A DNA stretch of 64,000 nucleotides from Choristoneura fumiferana (GCF_025370935.1 NC_133490.1:7758393-7822392); one strand, 5' to 3'. Positions 23,601 through 36,672 are shown, counted from the stretch's first letter. A program made the numbers and translations. Notes: generated by a model not told the origin, from the sequence alone.

Positions 23601-24399
23601 TTTTAAATTTGGCTAAAAGGTTGTCTTAAAATGTACTGACTCATGTTGAAAACAAAAACGAAATGGATTTTGAACTGTCATTACTTTAAACCGTTTATTT
23701 GTTTATTTCAATAAACTGTGAGACTATGATACAATATTGATTTTCTGTTTGTTTGGTTTTGTTTTGTGCCCTGAGGCCTTATTATCTAACGCACTCGGAA
23801 TCACAATCTTTTTCACCACTTCTTTCTGTCGCACGGTGTAGGATGAGGGAAAGAGATATTGAATGGGATTACGACCGTTAGGCCGTTAGACAATAAAGAC
23901 ACAGAAACAGGTATACTGTCATTGACCAAAATTCACATTTGTCCCTGCATATCTAACATATTTTTGTAATTTACAAGTTTGAGTCCTATACCTAAACACT
24001 TAAAGTTGATAGTTTCTTACCACATCATCAGATCACATGAAACTTTTTTATCACAGTATGTTAACGATAGTATAGGATCACAGATGAATTGCTACGATCA
24101 ATCTTCAATCGCTCAGCCTTCGTCTAGAAAGTAGAGATACTTTAACTTTGAACTTTCTCTTATGAAACGCTTAAAATGTTTTGTTTAAATACCTATACTT
24201 GATAGATGTGACAAAGTGCCTAAAGTTTGAAAAAAAAATACTAACCTCTTTAGGATATCGTACCTACATGTCCCAAAAGAAAAACAACAGAACCCACACT
24301 TTGTTATCCCTCTATCCGTCTGTCATGGATGACCCTTTTTCTCATGAAAGCGTTTTAAAAAATTAAATACTCAAATCTGAAATCCCTTGAAGCTGTGAA
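20615..24399. other. Repeat-poor stretch without recognisable genes
   Basis: Apart from short homopolymers I recognise no mobile element in most of this 3.8 kb. 22454-23322 has unusually few stop codons on the plus strand (frames of 99 and 177 codons), but neither peptide resembles a family I know. A small CpG-rich patch lies at 20833-20890. Confidence 0.4.
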
Positions 24400-24404
24400 A
24401 GAAT

Positions 24405-24640
24405 TAAAGAAAGAAAGAAAGATTTTTTTTTGCCAAATTCCGGCACAGCAAAAAGAAAAAAAAATACAATTAAAAATAAGACAACCTTACTACATACAAC
24501 TTACACACTAAAACATACATACTAAAAAAGAAAGAAAAAGAAAAAGACATTGTGCCGAAAGAAGCAAAAAGGGCCATACTCAGCGTGTTGCCACGGCAAG
24601 CCGCAGCGCTGGTTTTCAGTATGACCCTTTAACTAAACCC
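24405..24640 (-). mobile_element. Retroelement 3' end, possible LINE
   Basis: Starts GAAAGAAAGAAAGATTTTTT (TTTC-repeat tail on minus), continues A-rich, and ends near CCGCAGCGCTGGTTTTCAGT. The last words resemble the inverse of the 3' end at 44705-44890 (CCAGCGTTGG...). Class uncertain. Confidence 0.4.
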
Positions 24641-24889
24641 TGTACCCCTACCTTTAACTTTAATTAAACTTTTATTTAACTCAATGCGATCAAAAACGCT
24701 GTCATTAAAAAAAGGTGTTTGTTTCCACACGAATTGAAGAAGAAACAAAACCAGGGTCATAGAAAGTTAAAATCAGGTACGAAGGTAGCTCTTATCCCAC
24801 AAGCAATAATCTTAAGGTTTTTGTCTCTCTGTCTATATCAATAAACATTATAAAATTTCCCCACGTTGTGAAGGTACATTTTGCTTCGT

Positions 24890-25400
24890 AGCTGGGCTCT
24901 GCTAACCATTGGATTTCCATAGATACTTACAAAGTACGGGACCCGCGGTTCGCGTGTCCGACCCACAATCACACTATCCAAAAAAAGGGTTAAACTAAGT
25001 ACAAACTTGGCCAAGTGCGAGTCGCGCTTGTGTAGGCTTTCGTTGAAATCTAAAAACCCATCCCAATAACATTATTTCTATAACGAAGTAACTATTACAG
25101 ATTACCGATTTTGCAATTTTTTTTCGGTCATGGGGATTTTTGCCAAATTCAAGTATTATATTTCAATGAGAAGTACCTACCTTATATTATAAGGTTTAAC
25201 TTGATATATTGATGGCTATTCAGACCATGGTAGGTATATAGCCCTTAGTGTTTCATATTAATTTTAACTTATTCCTTTACCTGTCCCTGATAAAAAGGGT
25301 TTTGTCAGACAGATAAACATACGTACAACGAAATGATCCTACAACGATTCGTTTTTACTTTTTGAGTTACAGAACCCTAAAATACGCGAGGAAAAAGTAT
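24890..25400. repeat. Fragments of the 'acggaaccct / acttggcc' repeat group
   Basis: GTACGGGACCCGCGG...GTGTCCGACC at 24936, ACTTGGCCAAGTGCGAGTCG at 25005 (an inverted end) and GTTACAGAACCCTAAAAT near 25364 belong to the repeat group best seen at 53258-53815. The pieces are broken and in mixed orientation. Confidence 0.4.
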
Positions 25401-27409
25401 GAAGTACAAATAAAATGTAGGTACAATCCGACCATAATTCAGAAACTAGCCGTTATTTTATAATACCACACAAAAAGGCCAATTAAATAAAACAATACAC
25501 CATAAACTTGAACAAATAAAAGCCTAACTGGATGATATTTTGCGAATAATTAGTAATAACCACAAAAACCCGCTACTGATTACATCATTACAAATGAGAA
25601 CCTTATAACAGTACCTAAAGAGACCAATTTTACATAACCTCAAAGTTTACCATACAACTTTGCGTCAGTGAACTTAAGGTACATTAAAAGTATGATCTAC
25701 GGAATAGAATGCCCAAGACCACCTATTTTGTATGGAGATAAGATACTATTTGGCGTCGCCGGCAATCAAGTACTTTACCTACTAAATTAATCATCATAAA
25801 GCTGACATTGTTGAAATAAACGAGGTCAAAAGTAATTTATCAACTCTACAATGAAGCACTGTTTGAAAAATGACTCTTTTATTTCAACTATTCCCACTCC
25901 ATACTTAGTTATCTCGGTTCACGCTCGACCATTTTTTTTTAATTGGCCATCCAAATTTCGAATATCGAAAGGTTCGACTGAATTAGTCGTAATTTATTTT
26001 TAAATCGATCCTTTAGAATATTGTAGAAGTAAATTCGAAACTTATTTTCCCTTTCATTAATTTGAAATTTATAGTTTAAATAACCGTTAAAAATGTCCGT
26101 TTAAATCTAGACGGCCTTAAACAAATAAAATCTTAACGCAGACAACAAAAACCAACACGTTCATGGCTGTAGTATCCAATACAGCTTGACCTTTAGCAAT
26201 CTTACAAGAACGGACTAACACAGGTCTGCCTCACTGGTCATAGGAGCACAGCTACTATAAATTGAACTTCATTATATTAAGAGACCTTAAGCAACGAAGC
26301 TCTAGTATAGTGGATATAAAAACCACCATAAACTGATCCGTTCCTACAACATTAAAGCAAGAAACAACAGGTCTAGTTACGTGGTAATAACACGGTTCTC
26401 CGAATGATACGTCAAGAAATAAACAAAAGATGAGCGATAGCGTTTGTTCGGTTAAGCGCTCGCAGGAATTCTATATTCGAAATATGAATTTGAATTGTCA
26501 TCGTTCCTTTGCGTGGGCGTTATCCTTGTTCTGAATTTGAAATGTATTCTAGTGCTTATTTTATTGTATTTTACATAGGTACGAGTTGCCAGTATATACC
26601 ATTTTTTTTTAGTAACGGACTTTATTCTGTAGCAAAACGCAAACTGTGCAAGCAAAAAAAAACTGTATGCCGCTGTAATTTGTAGTCTTTTCTTACGTAT
26701 ACTCTTATTTACTCCCCCCTGAAACAAAGTTCATAATTACGCCGTTGAAACTAACTATATCTATTATATTATACGACATGGTAATGGACTTTTATTCTTT
26801 TACTATGACAAAGATAACATAATAATAAGGTTTTCTGGAACATTTAATTGTTGATGCAAGATATTTTAAGCCGATATTGTATTTTGCTGACTTGGATTCA
26901 AGTCAATTCGAGCACTGAAAGTGAGTTAAGTTCGACTTTCAAGATTTGACCCCTACTGCACTGCCCCTACTCACACAAAAAGTTAAATAAAAGCTTGTAA
27001 AAAACTAGACAAGTAAAGCTATTTAAGTATCTTTCTGTCTTAAAATTCATATAGGTAAATTGAACACCTAGAAATCAAAATCACTAAAACGAACATAAAA
27101 TCTCAAGCTAATTTCAAAACCCAACAGGAACAGCTTGGAATGATAAGCTTAGTATTTAAACACAGATTAAAACGGCCTACTCACTCCACTTAATTTGTAT
27201 GTAGCTACAGTCCAAAATACGTAACATTATGTACCTTTAATTTTGTAAATTTAAACAAAAAGCGCTTGCCATGTCAAATTGTTTGTAGGTATACGAGATT
27301 TGTGTGTCTACGGAGGTACGAGATTCACACAATATGTGATTCCGAAACCTAAGAGACATGAAGTTCTCCAAACATCTTTAATGAAGATCACAACGTAATT
27401 TTTCAATAA
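25401..27409. other. AT-rich stretch, nothing recognised
   Basis: No coding sequence, tRNA or clear mobile element is visible. 26880-26990 shows weak similarity to a repeat also found at 51125-51250 (TCAAGTCAAT...AAGCTTG). Confidence 0.4.
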
Positions 27410-27419
27410 TTTTTGTGGG

Positions 27420-27499
27420 ATTTTTTTTAAATCCTGGATTTTTAATTCTGCCGGCGAAAACAAAGGTTTCACGCAAGTGAAGCCACGGGTAAATGCTAG
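27420..27499 (+). mobile_element. Helitron (Lep1-like) 3'-end fragment
   Basis: GCAAGTGAAGCCACGGGTAA then ATGCTAG followed by T has the CTAG|T terminus and the GAAGCC-CGGGTAA context typical of Lep1-like 3' ends. The 5' end is not recognisable. Confidence 0.6.
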
Positions 27500-28074
27500 T
27501 TTATTACAAACACCTGCCAAGTATTGATGTAACTTTAACCCATGTTTGAATGTATACATTTATGTATATTTTGTTTTACGTCAACTAAACCGTGTCCCAT
27601 AAAAAAGTGATCCAGCGCTCCCATACCAATTTCTACACACACATACTACATACAATTTCTAAATACTAGTTACTCAGCTTTATCACAACTAACTGTCCCA
27701 TCTTCTCTCCAACTAAGCTATAAAGAATAAAAACGGTCATGCGCCCGCGCCGACACCTCATCGTGTAAGCTCGGAGATAGTCAGGAGCTAATATTTAAAG
27801 AATTCAACTTGAGATAAATGGGTATTTAGATAAAGAGGCTTTTACTGTGAGCTTTCGACGGCTTACCGTGGATTTCGGAGTCGGTTTTGTAATAGATTTC
27901 TTGTTCCACATTAACTGTGTGTACGATAAAAATGAACGGACAAAAATTTGACTAACGATTATGAGGTCAGGTCGTGTCGTGTCCAAAATGAGCTGTTAGC
28001 AAAAAAATACCCTACTGGATACTCGATAGGTTTGAATAAAAAAATTTTTTAAAGACAATTTGGCCCCAAAAATC

Positions 28075-28256
28075 CGCCATTTTGATTTTTAAGAGTTTCA
28101 TGTACCCAGTGTCACTTGCGTCATAAAGACGAATCCAATGACGTTTCATTTATCAAAATCGGTTCAGCCGTTGAGTAGTTACGAGAGGACATAGGAACAG
28201 ACATACATACATACGGGTCAAACACATAACCCTCCTTCTTCGCAGTCGGGTAATAA
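28075..28256 (+). repeat. Interspersed repeat of unknown class
   Basis: CATTTATCAAAATCGGTTCA, AGCCGTTGAGTAGTTACGAG, GGACATAGGAACAGACATAC, then CTTCTTCGCAGTCGGGTAAT. The 'AAAATCGGTTCAGCCGTT' word is shared with the TTAA-type elements, but the ends differ. Confidence 0.45.
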
Positions 28257-28532
28257 AACTTAGATATTAGACTGCGATGATATTGGAGATGAACCCGACA
28301 GTCGTTCTATATACGTATAAGTCAAATGGATATAAAATGTAATCGCATTTTAATCACGACCTGATTTAATTTTATTGAAATTATAATTATAAACCTTCAA
28401 TTAAGCCGTTAGTGTAATAAGCCTGAAGCCGACTTAATATAACAAAAGTTCATCAATTAATCACCTGGTGACCAACCATACCACAACACCTCACAACACC
28501 AGAGATGCGTTACCATTTCAGAGATTAAACAT

Positions 28533-28682
28533 AGTCATCATCATCATCATCTCAGTCGTAGGACGTCCACTGTTGGACATAGGCCTCCCCCATAGACCTC
28601 TAGTTGCTTCGGTTGGCAGCGGCTTGCATCCAGTGAACCCGCGGTTTTAACCAGGTCATCCGTCCATCTCGTTCGTGGACAA
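28533..28682 (-). mobile_element. LINE 3' tail fragment
   Basis: TCATCATCATCATCATCTCA, GTCGTAGGACGTCCACTGTT ... ACCAGGTCATCCGTCCATCT is the inverse of the RT C-terminal coding region and (ATG)n tail. The reverse translation keeps the RWTDDL-like and EAYVQQ-like blocks in broken form. Confidence 0.85.
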
Positions 28683-29337
28683 AAATAGTGTGCCAGTAAA
28701 TTCCACAGTTATCCTAGTAGGCTACCACCCACCCCCATCGACAGTACAGTCCTTTCACTTGGGAAAGGTGAGCTTCTTACTTTTAGTACAACTGGTACAA
28801 GGTTCCAAACGGAACCGTATCATTGCACATTTGTAATTTTCACAAATAATACAGCATTGTGTCGTTTCATTTCTTCACGCGACTTTAATTATGATTTATC
28901 TGTACATAGTCACAGCAGGATGCCGTTACCGGGTGTCGCTTTACGGCACCGTAAATCGGTCGCGCTCATCAATTACGACTGAGCTATTTCAGTGCGTTTA
29001 ATTGCGGGCGTTTGGCTGCGAGTGGCGAGTTTGGTTTAAGTTATGGACATGCGTGGTTCACGTAGGTATAGATGACATACATAGGTATAATATTGGGTTT
29101 TGTTTGATGGTGGTAATATAATGGTGATATAAAATACGATAATTGAACACCACATGGTAATGCAGAGTATAAGAACGTGAAATACAATAATAAATACATT
29201 AAATTTGATAACAGGTACATACAGAAAAATCATAAAGTAAGCAATAGGCGGCCGAAATGCTTCAGCTCAAATTCTTCCAAGCAACCATATGGAGGCAGGT
29301 GGGGTGGTGCAATTATTAACAACTAGCTGTTTCAAAT

Positions 29338-29389
29338 TTCATCTAAATCAGTTCAGCGGTTTAAGCGTGTATTATAATATTAGTAAGGA
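29338..29389 (-). mobile_element. Helitron (Lep1-like) 5'-end fragment
   Basis: TTCATCTAAATCAGTTCAGC and ATAATATTAGTAAGGA|T: on minus this is TCCTTACTAATATTATAAT, a Lep1-like 5' end after an A. Confidence 0.6.
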
Positions 29390-29465
29390 TTAACAATATC
29401 GTTTGGAATCGACATGTATGAGTCGTTTTATATAGTTCTCACTCAATATGTTAAGCCATAGATAT

Positions 29466-29570
29466 TGCATCAGCAATCCCTCTGGTGTTGCAGGTGTCTA
29501 TGGGCGGTGGTGATCTCTTACCATCAGAAGACCCACTTGCTCATTTGCCATCCAGTCGAATAAAAAAAAA
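29466..29570 (+). mobile_element. Poly(A)-tailed retroelement 3' end
   Basis: TCTGGTGTTGCAGGTGTCTA ... GGGCGGTGGTGATCTCTTAC ... CCATCCAGTCGAATAAAAAA. Same family as 13551, 33226 and 41190; 5'-truncated with a 9-base A tail. Confidence 0.85.
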
Positions 29571-30339
29571 TAGACATGTTTTACAGTTTTTTTTTTACGA
29601 AATAGAAGTTTTTATTTTATTTTATGGCAGACAATTACGACATTAAGTAGGTATTATTTTTCGTTAACGAGTAAACGAACACACCCAATGACGCGGAACC
29701 CTGAAAACGCCGGCCGTAAAATAAAACGCCCCATTAAACGGCACAGTCTATAGCTAAAGACTATTTTTACTTTTTTAAACCACCTTGTCTACTGGGCCAT
29801 TTCGACGGAACTGATTTGTATCTGTGGTTCCAAATTTAAAACAAAAGACGATTTTTGTTTTTAATTTCAATTTAGTTTCGCCTTGTTACTGGCCAATTAG
29901 TTCGAAATTTAAATTACAATAATGAAACAATAAACATCCCGTGCACGAGATAAATAGAGCAGTTAAACGATAAATACGTTTTTAATTAATTATTTTTTTC
30001 AGCGAGCAACACCGCCCGAAATAACTTTTTAAACATGGCGGCTGGCGCTACAAAAAGTTAAACTTCAATCGGCCTTAATTCACTCGTTAATCTTTAGTTA
30101 GCATAATTAAACTCGACGCCATTACCCGATCGCAGTAAAACAGAGAATAACTAGATTCATCGGAATCGTTTATTTGTACAAGAATCGAATGTTTTTAAGA
30201 ATTAAATCGAGTCGATTAGCGAGTTGCGTCTTAATCGATGTGGGCGAAGAAAGGTTTGTTGTCTTTGGTTTTATTGCAGTCTGTTCGGAGAATAGATGGC
30301 GTAAATACTAAACTCTGGTTACTTCGTCGCACCATATCG

Positions 30340-30398
30340 TTCATCATCATCATATCAGCCGTAGGACATCCACTGTTGGACATAGACCTCCCCAATAC
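30340..30398 (-). mobile_element. LINE 3' tail fragment
   Basis: TTCATCATCATCATATCAGC, CGTAGGACATCCACTGTTGG, ACATAGACCTCCCC: inverse of the LINE tail, strongly 5'-truncated. Confidence 0.8.
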
Positions 30399-30399
30399 A

Positions 30400-32237
30400 T
30401 ATATATTGGACAAAAAATTATGTCACGTTTCCTGATACTTATCATCAAATCGGACATTACACAACATGTCCTCAAATACACGCATCCTATATTTGACCGG
30501 AATAAAACGTCTTTTCTAATAAACACATGTCTATATGTTATTATCACTATGTCAATATTGAGGGCAATATCCTTAATACGTCTTCACTACTGACGGGTGC
30601 CCTGATAACATATTTTGACAGTTCCCTGCCACAGATAAAAAAAGTAGATCTTGACATTCTAAGAGACTTTTAACTTTTAATATGCTTACACAGATTAAAA
30701 GCAAAAGCATAGTTTGTCTATGCCATTATTTTTTGTTCTTAAAAATCTCACTTTATTGTCGTATTAAGATTTAGATTTCTATTACATAAACATAAATAGA
30801 TTTGTTACAACAAACATGTGTTTGTGTGTTATGCCATTATTGTACAGTAATTAATTACAAAAGGTCCATAATATTTCTACTGGAATTTGCACATACTATA
30901 ATTAGTAGATATATGCACTATTTTGATATGTCACATATTTTTTCGCAAAAGAGAATTTGCATTTTATGTAAATGATCCATAACCTACATACAAGTTTACC
31001 TTATGTTTGCTTTCTGTGCAAGTGTGCATTGTTTCACTTCATAGCTAACGTATACCAAATTTCATATCAATTCGAGCACTAGAAATGGGCCAGACCCATG
31101 TTTACTGTTGTTAATTTGTAACAATTAGAAATATTAAAAAAAAACTGAACTAGTGTTTTTCCGCATTCGATTCATACATCGCATTGTAAAAAAAGAATAC
31201 CTAAAAATGATTGCCTTTTTGTTTTCAGTTCCCGATCTGTACTGGTTTTAGTCTGTGACCGAAGCTTGGTCATTGTATTTTTTACACTGTGGCTCATTCA
31301 GGGTTGTCACCGATAACATATCGCAAATATTGATAGGAAGTATTGATTCGTTGATAAATTGGGTACTTTCTATCGAACTGATTTTTATTAGAACTCCCTT
31401 TAGAAACGGTTTATGGCTTATTTAGAGGATTTGCTTTGCGTAGCTACTATGTAAATCGATTAAGTTTAATTTTAAAATGTCTCACTCATTCATAATACGT
31501 GTTTTTAAATTTGATACTAGTATTAATCTTTGCAAGGTTACAATTCTGCAACTTACTTTATAAATACTAAAATGTAATAGGTAAAGCTTTGAAATGATAT
31601 TTTACCCGATTTATCAAAAGAAGGTTAAAAAAGAGAGTTTTTTGTCACTTTTATGTGACGTATTAAGTTGGTGAAATTTGCAATGCGACGTCAAAAAAAA
31701 TTCAAAAAAAAATCACGTTTGCTCGAAAAGTTAATTACTAGATAGTTTCTTTCTATCAATGAACTACTCGTAAGTCGTCCACCAAGTTAGAGGAAATAAA
31801 AAAAAACAAAGTTTTTGACAAAAAATCTTTTGAATGCCAGCTTTTATGCTGAAAGTATTTTTTATTGACTGTATTTGCTTTGTTACCAAACTACATACCG
31901 ACTACTAGACGTGGATTATACAACATTCAACATTTGTCCCTACAACAGTACAAGTTGAATAAAACCTTATAAAAATCACTATGAATTCAAAACAAAATAG
32001 GCTAGTAATCGTAAATAAAAAGTATAATATCGCCTTCGATAAGATCACTCAGTTCTATCACTTAATATTCCCGATTAGCGAATTTTATGACATATGACGC
32101 GCGCGTGCACTCGTAATCTATAGTAATAGTTGTATCGCCTTGAACGTTATCTTATCTGGCAATACACATTTAAGACTGTCCTGAAAACTGAAGGTAACAA
32201 TATATTAATACATTGAATTACATAAACAACGCTACGC
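30400..32237. other. AT-rich stretch, almost nothing recognised
   Basis: No genes are visible. 31050-31115 (CCAAATTTCATATCAATTCG) is a weak match to the repeat near 51190. Confidence 0.4.
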
Positions 32238-32480
32238 GACGAGCTATGAGAGAGCTACGATCGGGGTTTCCTTGCGGGATAGAATCCGGAATACGAATTT
32301 TTGTCGAAGAAACTGAAGTCATCGACATAGCTTGAAGAATATGCAAGTTAAAGTGCAGGGCGAGCCACGTTGCTCGAAGAACAGGTAACCGTTGGGGGAG
32401 AGAGTTGCGGGCAACCGGTGGATAAAGTTGGTGAGTTGTCGTTCATAGTGGCGTTACTTTGCGGAGGTCCCCCAATGGAA
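32238..32480 (+). mobile_element. Decayed LINE reverse-transcriptase fragment, GTTGCGGGCAACCGG family
   Basis: The line GAGCTATGAGAGAGCTACGA ... GAAGTCATCGACATAGCTTG ... GTTGCTCGAAGAACAGGTAA ... GAGAGTTGCGGGCAACCGGT ... GCGTTACTTTGCGGAGGTC follows the RT C-terminus (RAM...S-RDRIRNEDIRRRTKVTDIARRI-KLKWQWAGHVARR) with many indels. A stray copy of the last 20 bases recurs at 33947-33967. Confidence 0.7.
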
Positions 32481-33211
32481 TACCTACAACGTTTTTATTT
32501 TACCTATACATCTTGCTGCTTGTTAATCATTAGGATCAAATCTCTCTTAACAAACATGGCAAATAATGTAAATGTAAGGAAGACCATGAAATGTAAACAT
32601 TCTTCCCTACTTTTACTAAAGAAAAAAAACTTTTAGTCAGTTTTGATTCAGTTTAAAAATAAAATAACTATAAGAAACATTCATGGTTTGCTTTCTGTTC
32701 AAGTTGTCATTGACAAGGAACCACGGATTGGGTCGAAACATGCCGCGGCATAGTTCTCACACGTGAGTGACCAGTGTATTTTATTATTTTAATAATAAAA
32801 GAAACGTTACTTCTTTAGTAAATAATCCTATCTTCAATATTGAAAGTTATTTTATCTCAGTGTGACGCGGCTTCATAAAACATGACTTTACCTATATTTG
32901 CAAGTTAAATAAAGGCATTAGTTATTAATTTCTCATTCCATATAGAGGATGCGTGGGCGCAAGCAACGCATGTACTTCCTAATTGCGATCTACGGTGCGT
33001 TTGTTTGACGTGGGCTGTTGCATTGGCCTGCATAGCTGGCAGATGTAGAATACCTGGATATGATAAGCATACAGATATGTAATGCGTATTTGTTTTCCAT
33101 TCTCGAATCTCTATAATCTCTATCTTTCCAAATATAGATTTTTTACGTCATTCGTTTTATTTCAGGCGGTAGGATGGCAAGGTACCCAGCTACCAATCAG
33201 CTCGCTAATCC

Positions 33212-33390
33212 TGCGGTCAAACAGTGCCCCTCTTTGTGCTTCGGCGTGGAGAGTAAAAAAATTACTGGCACGTGAGTTATCCCATCTTACTCTAGGTTGG
33301 CATCGCGTCTGCAAGACCACTGGTGTTGCAGATGTTTATGGGCGGTGGTGATCTCTTACCATCAGGAGACTCACTTGCTTGTTTGCCGCA
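33212..33390 (+). mobile_element. Poly(A)-type retroelement 3' end, tail lost
   Basis: CTTCGGCGTGGAGAGTAAAA ... TTACTGGCACGTGAGTTATC ... GGTGTTGCAGATGTTTATGG ... ATCAGGAGACTCACTTGCTT. Longest match to the 41190 copy. The left edge (GCGGTCAAACAGTGCCCCTC) resembles the terminus of TTAA-type elements, suggesting a junction. Confidence 0.8.
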
Positions 33391-33439
33391 GTCCATGGAA
33401 TTCAGGCGACCGGATGGCCAAATACACAGACAAGCAGAC

Positions 33440-33486
33440 ACACATAGCGGTCAAACTTACCCCTCTTTTTGCTTCGGGGGTTAAAG
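33440..33486 (-). repeat. Terminus of a TTAA-type element
   Basis: CACATAGCGGTCAAACTTAC, CCCTCTTTTTGCTTCGGG, then GGTTAA. This is the outer end of the element at 18605-19363; no partner arm is seen nearby. Confidence 0.7.
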
Positions 33487-34620
33487 AATACTCTCCTACA
33501 CGCGTGACAGTATACCAGTACAGTAGTGCTATCGATCCTGAGTGTTGGGAGGAACTGGCTGCAAAGCGGTCATCTTGGCGATCTACCATCTCGAAAGGCG
33601 TCAAATTATTTGTGGTTTACCTGTAGTAGTTTTCTTAACACATCCAGTACACTTTAATCGAGTTATACTGTACGGCCTGCATAGCTTCACCTTCCTTCGC
33701 GAATACATTAGTTACGCGGTTTTACTGCATTTGTGCTCAGTCATTTGTTTTCGTTTATTACCCATGTTTCCGTACATAATATTGCATATTTTATACGTAA
33801 TTCTAGGAAGGTTTGGAAGCTGGTTTGGCTGAACGAGAGAAATATACGAGACTTGGGTCCAGAAATTGCCATGAAAGGTCTTATGATTGTTTTCATTTTG
33901 GAAGTGTTGGAGCGTAAGATTAAGGATGGATAATTTATTGAATCAGGCGTTACTTTGCGGAGGTCTATATCAATGAACTAAAATAATTTCTTTGCGTGCG
34001 TTGTTGTGAAGTTCGCGGGTGAGAAAATAAATCCTTTTATTTCATTAGGGATGGATTAAAGTTGAAACCGATTAAATGTGAATTAGAATCGCATAACAAT
34101 TGACATTCTATTTATGGCCTAAACGCTATTGATCATATTTTGTAGGGCTTTACTGAACTGAGGCGTCGATTGCTAGCCAACTCAATCGAGTAAATATTTG
34201 TTTAATATACTTTCATTAAATTCATGTAAAATCCCGCTAAGGTTATGGACAAGAAATTTGAAACCGGTGTTTGTCATACATGTAGATACCTACTTAGTTT
34301 CATTTTCATGGGGACTTTGGTAAAATCTCAGCAATTTTATTCGACTTCCAGATATGTTTTACGCGAGCGAACCCGTAGGTACAGACTAGTAGTTAATAAA
34401 TATTCTCGTTCTAAAATTAAGGACAGTTAAGTCCCACATGCAAACGTATAAAACGTCGGAGCGCTTAATAAACATTATGGTGCACGGTTTAGTAATAATT
34501 AAGAGAATACGCTTCAAGGCTGAACTAATAAAATCGCGACGGGAATTAATGAATTGATTATGACTAAATTCACAGACGATCTAACGTCTTGTGAACTTAT
34601 AATTCATATAGAATTATAGT

Positions 34621-34970
34621 CAGGGTGTCCACTACAAATCCTAAAAAAAATCCCTGACTTTTCCCTGACCAATCATGTACATTTCAAAGCAAGTTATATG
34701 TTTTTTTTACTGCCCGAGATATCTAAGCTAGACCCGATGATGGGAACCCACGACACACCGATCGTGCTCACTGTTTTATGGTGCCACTCTTAAATACGTC
34801 GCCCAGAACTGCAACGACTGTGTCAAAATATCGAGCTAAGTTTGGGAAATCACGAGTTTTGTCCCTGACTTTTTGGATTTGAAAGAAAGAAAACATTTTC
34901 TCTCTCATTTTCGATTTCTAGCAAATTTCCCTGATTTTCCCTGACGTTCCAGAAAGTGGAGGACACCCTG
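34621..34970. mobile_element. DNA transposon remnant with CAGGGTGTCC terminal inverted repeats
   Basis: Left end CAGGGTGTCCACTACAAATC and right end GTGGAGGACACCCTG are inverted. Both ends also carry TCCCTGA-TTTTCCCTGAC words in a sub-terminal position (34661-34674 and 34929-34944). The 350-bp interior has no coding sequence, so this is a non-autonomous element. Similar CAGGGTGTC ends are known from animal DNA transposons; I do not assign the superfamily. Confidence 0.7.
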
Positions 34971-34982
34971 AAAGTGTAACAA

Positions 34983-35012
34983 CTAGCTTTTACCCGCGGT
35001 TTCGCACGTGTA
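34983..35012 (-). mobile_element. Helitron (Lep1-like) 3'-end fragment
   Basis: A|CTAGCTTTTACCCGCGGTTT: on minus AAACCGCGGGTAAAAGCTAG|T, the Lep1-like 3' terminus. Only about 30 bases remain. Confidence 0.55.
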
Positions 35013-35989
35013 AACCCACCGTAAATCACTAGCTTAATTAACATTTCTTTAATTGATATTCACTTTTGGCCCCCAATCACGGGTCGATAGAGACAACTGC
35101 AGGTTGGACCGAAAATACCTACCTATTAAAAGTAAAATCAACGTTTCATAGTCCCCTGATTTCTTCTCCAAAACTTGACCTGTATGTAACTATTTTTTTC
35201 ATTAAAAATTAAAGAAAGGCTTTGACTGTGTTCCTATGTTTTCCTTTTTTTTAATATAATCTAGTCAAATTTTTTTTTGGATGATTGAACACAGCGGAAA
35301 ACCTGTTCTTTTTTAGGTTTTTGAAATTACATAATATCTAGTAATAATTAATTTATGAAAAATAGTAAAACATGGGACATATCAATAGTGTCCATTGAAT
35401 AAAAAAAAAACTCTACTGGCATTACCCAGGGAGAAAACAGGGGACTACGTGTGTATGAAAAAACGGCTTGTGTTTCCTCTTATGTTTAGTTAAAAAAGAC
35501 AGAAAACTGAGAGATTGTTAATAAGGACATTTATGAAGTAACTGCTATGAAAACCATTCAAACAGGGGGACGAAGGCATTTTAAGTCAAGACAAAACAAA
35601 TGGACATAATATTCTTTAACTAACATAACAATGTGTACCCACAGACGCTAACTCGTAGCATTTACGGAAAAAATAACAAAGACGTTCAACAATGAATAAT
35701 CGAACAAATGCATAGACAAATCGATAATCCGATAACTAGAAGTGACGAACTACTCGTAGATATAGATGTAGTGTATAGAAACAATAACAACTTGGACGCT
35801 GACCCTTATTGCTCAGAACAAGAACCAACATGGCGAACGGAAGCGGATACTAAGACAAGACCGCGTTGTTAGCTAAAAATAGCCGACCGGCTGGTAGCAT
35901 ACGCGATTGGACGAAAAACCATACCGAGCTTTAAGATGTCCTGACGAAACTTGAACCAGTTAAACATATGCATGATGAGATATAATCCT

Positions 35990-36110
35990 AGTGTTACTGC
36001 GAAAGCAACTTTGTCTGTTTTTGTGATACTTCCCCACGCTTACACCGCTGAATCGATTCTGATAGAAGTTTATATAGACATAAATTAAGATCCTGAAAAG
36101 GACACGGGCA
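35990..36110 (+). repeat. Interspersed repeat fragment
   Basis: GTTACTGCGAAAGCAACTTT, GTGATACTTCCCCACGC, CCGCTGAATCGATTCTGATA, AGATCCTGAAAAGGACAC. The arrangement resembles the interior of Helitron-like repeats in Lepidoptera (T-rich, 'CGCTGAA-CGATT-TGAT-AA'). Confidence 0.45.
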
Positions 36111-36270
36111 CACGGGACACGGGAAAACAATTAAGGAATTATTCGCTGATGAAGATTCAAAATTGTATGATAATAGCTCTAATGACAATAAAAAAGAGAC
36201 AGATATAGAAAATGTGAGCCTAATTGCAGGACGTGTCTTGAAGGGAGCTACCGCAAGCTTTGCGAATTGA
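36092..36270 (+). pseudogene. Stop-free stretch of unknown origin, acidic, no start codon
   Basis: From GAAAAGGAC the frame continues through GKTIKELFADEDSKLYDNSS, then NDNKKETDIENVSLIAGRVL and KGATASFAN to a stop. After that stop the same frame stays open again as CEDNNETLNDSEFNRRRQNI. The D/E/N-rich composition differs from the K/N/I/F bias of random AT-rich translation, so it may be a decayed coding piece. I recognise no family. It could equally be chance. Confidence 0.2.
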
Positions 36271-36672
36271 TGTGAAGATAATAACGAAACACTTAATGAT
36301 AGTGAGTTTAATAGGCGTCGCCAAAATATAGATACCATTTAAGTAGTATATTTATAACCATAATCAGCTTTTCCCCTCGTATACCAGTTTTGCAGTCATA
36401 ATCAGCAGCAATCCTTTAATTCGGAACCTGATTGGGCACACAATGGAACCGATACTTGTCTTACGAGATATCTTGCTTGACACTGGAATGCCTGGGCCAT
36501 GAGTCACGCTTATTGTTTGGCTAGCTCCCGCATTTGGATATCTGTCACGTTTGGATTCCAAGAAACTTAATAGAACCTTACTTTCGGTTTAAAAAAGGGC
36601 TAGAATTTGATTTTTAAAAGTCCAATTTCGCAAGGATTATTTCATTTCCTAAAGTAATTTACAGAACTTATA

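Noticed and set aside
33211..33245. GCGGTCAAAC...CCCCTCTTTGTGC-TTCGG as an independent TTAA-type terminus
   Set aside because: It is similar to the terminus at 33440 but merges into the retroelement 3' end and has no TTAA; noted only as a possible junction.
36364..36561. 65-codon minus-strand frame
   Set aside because: No recognisable protein and no supporting context.
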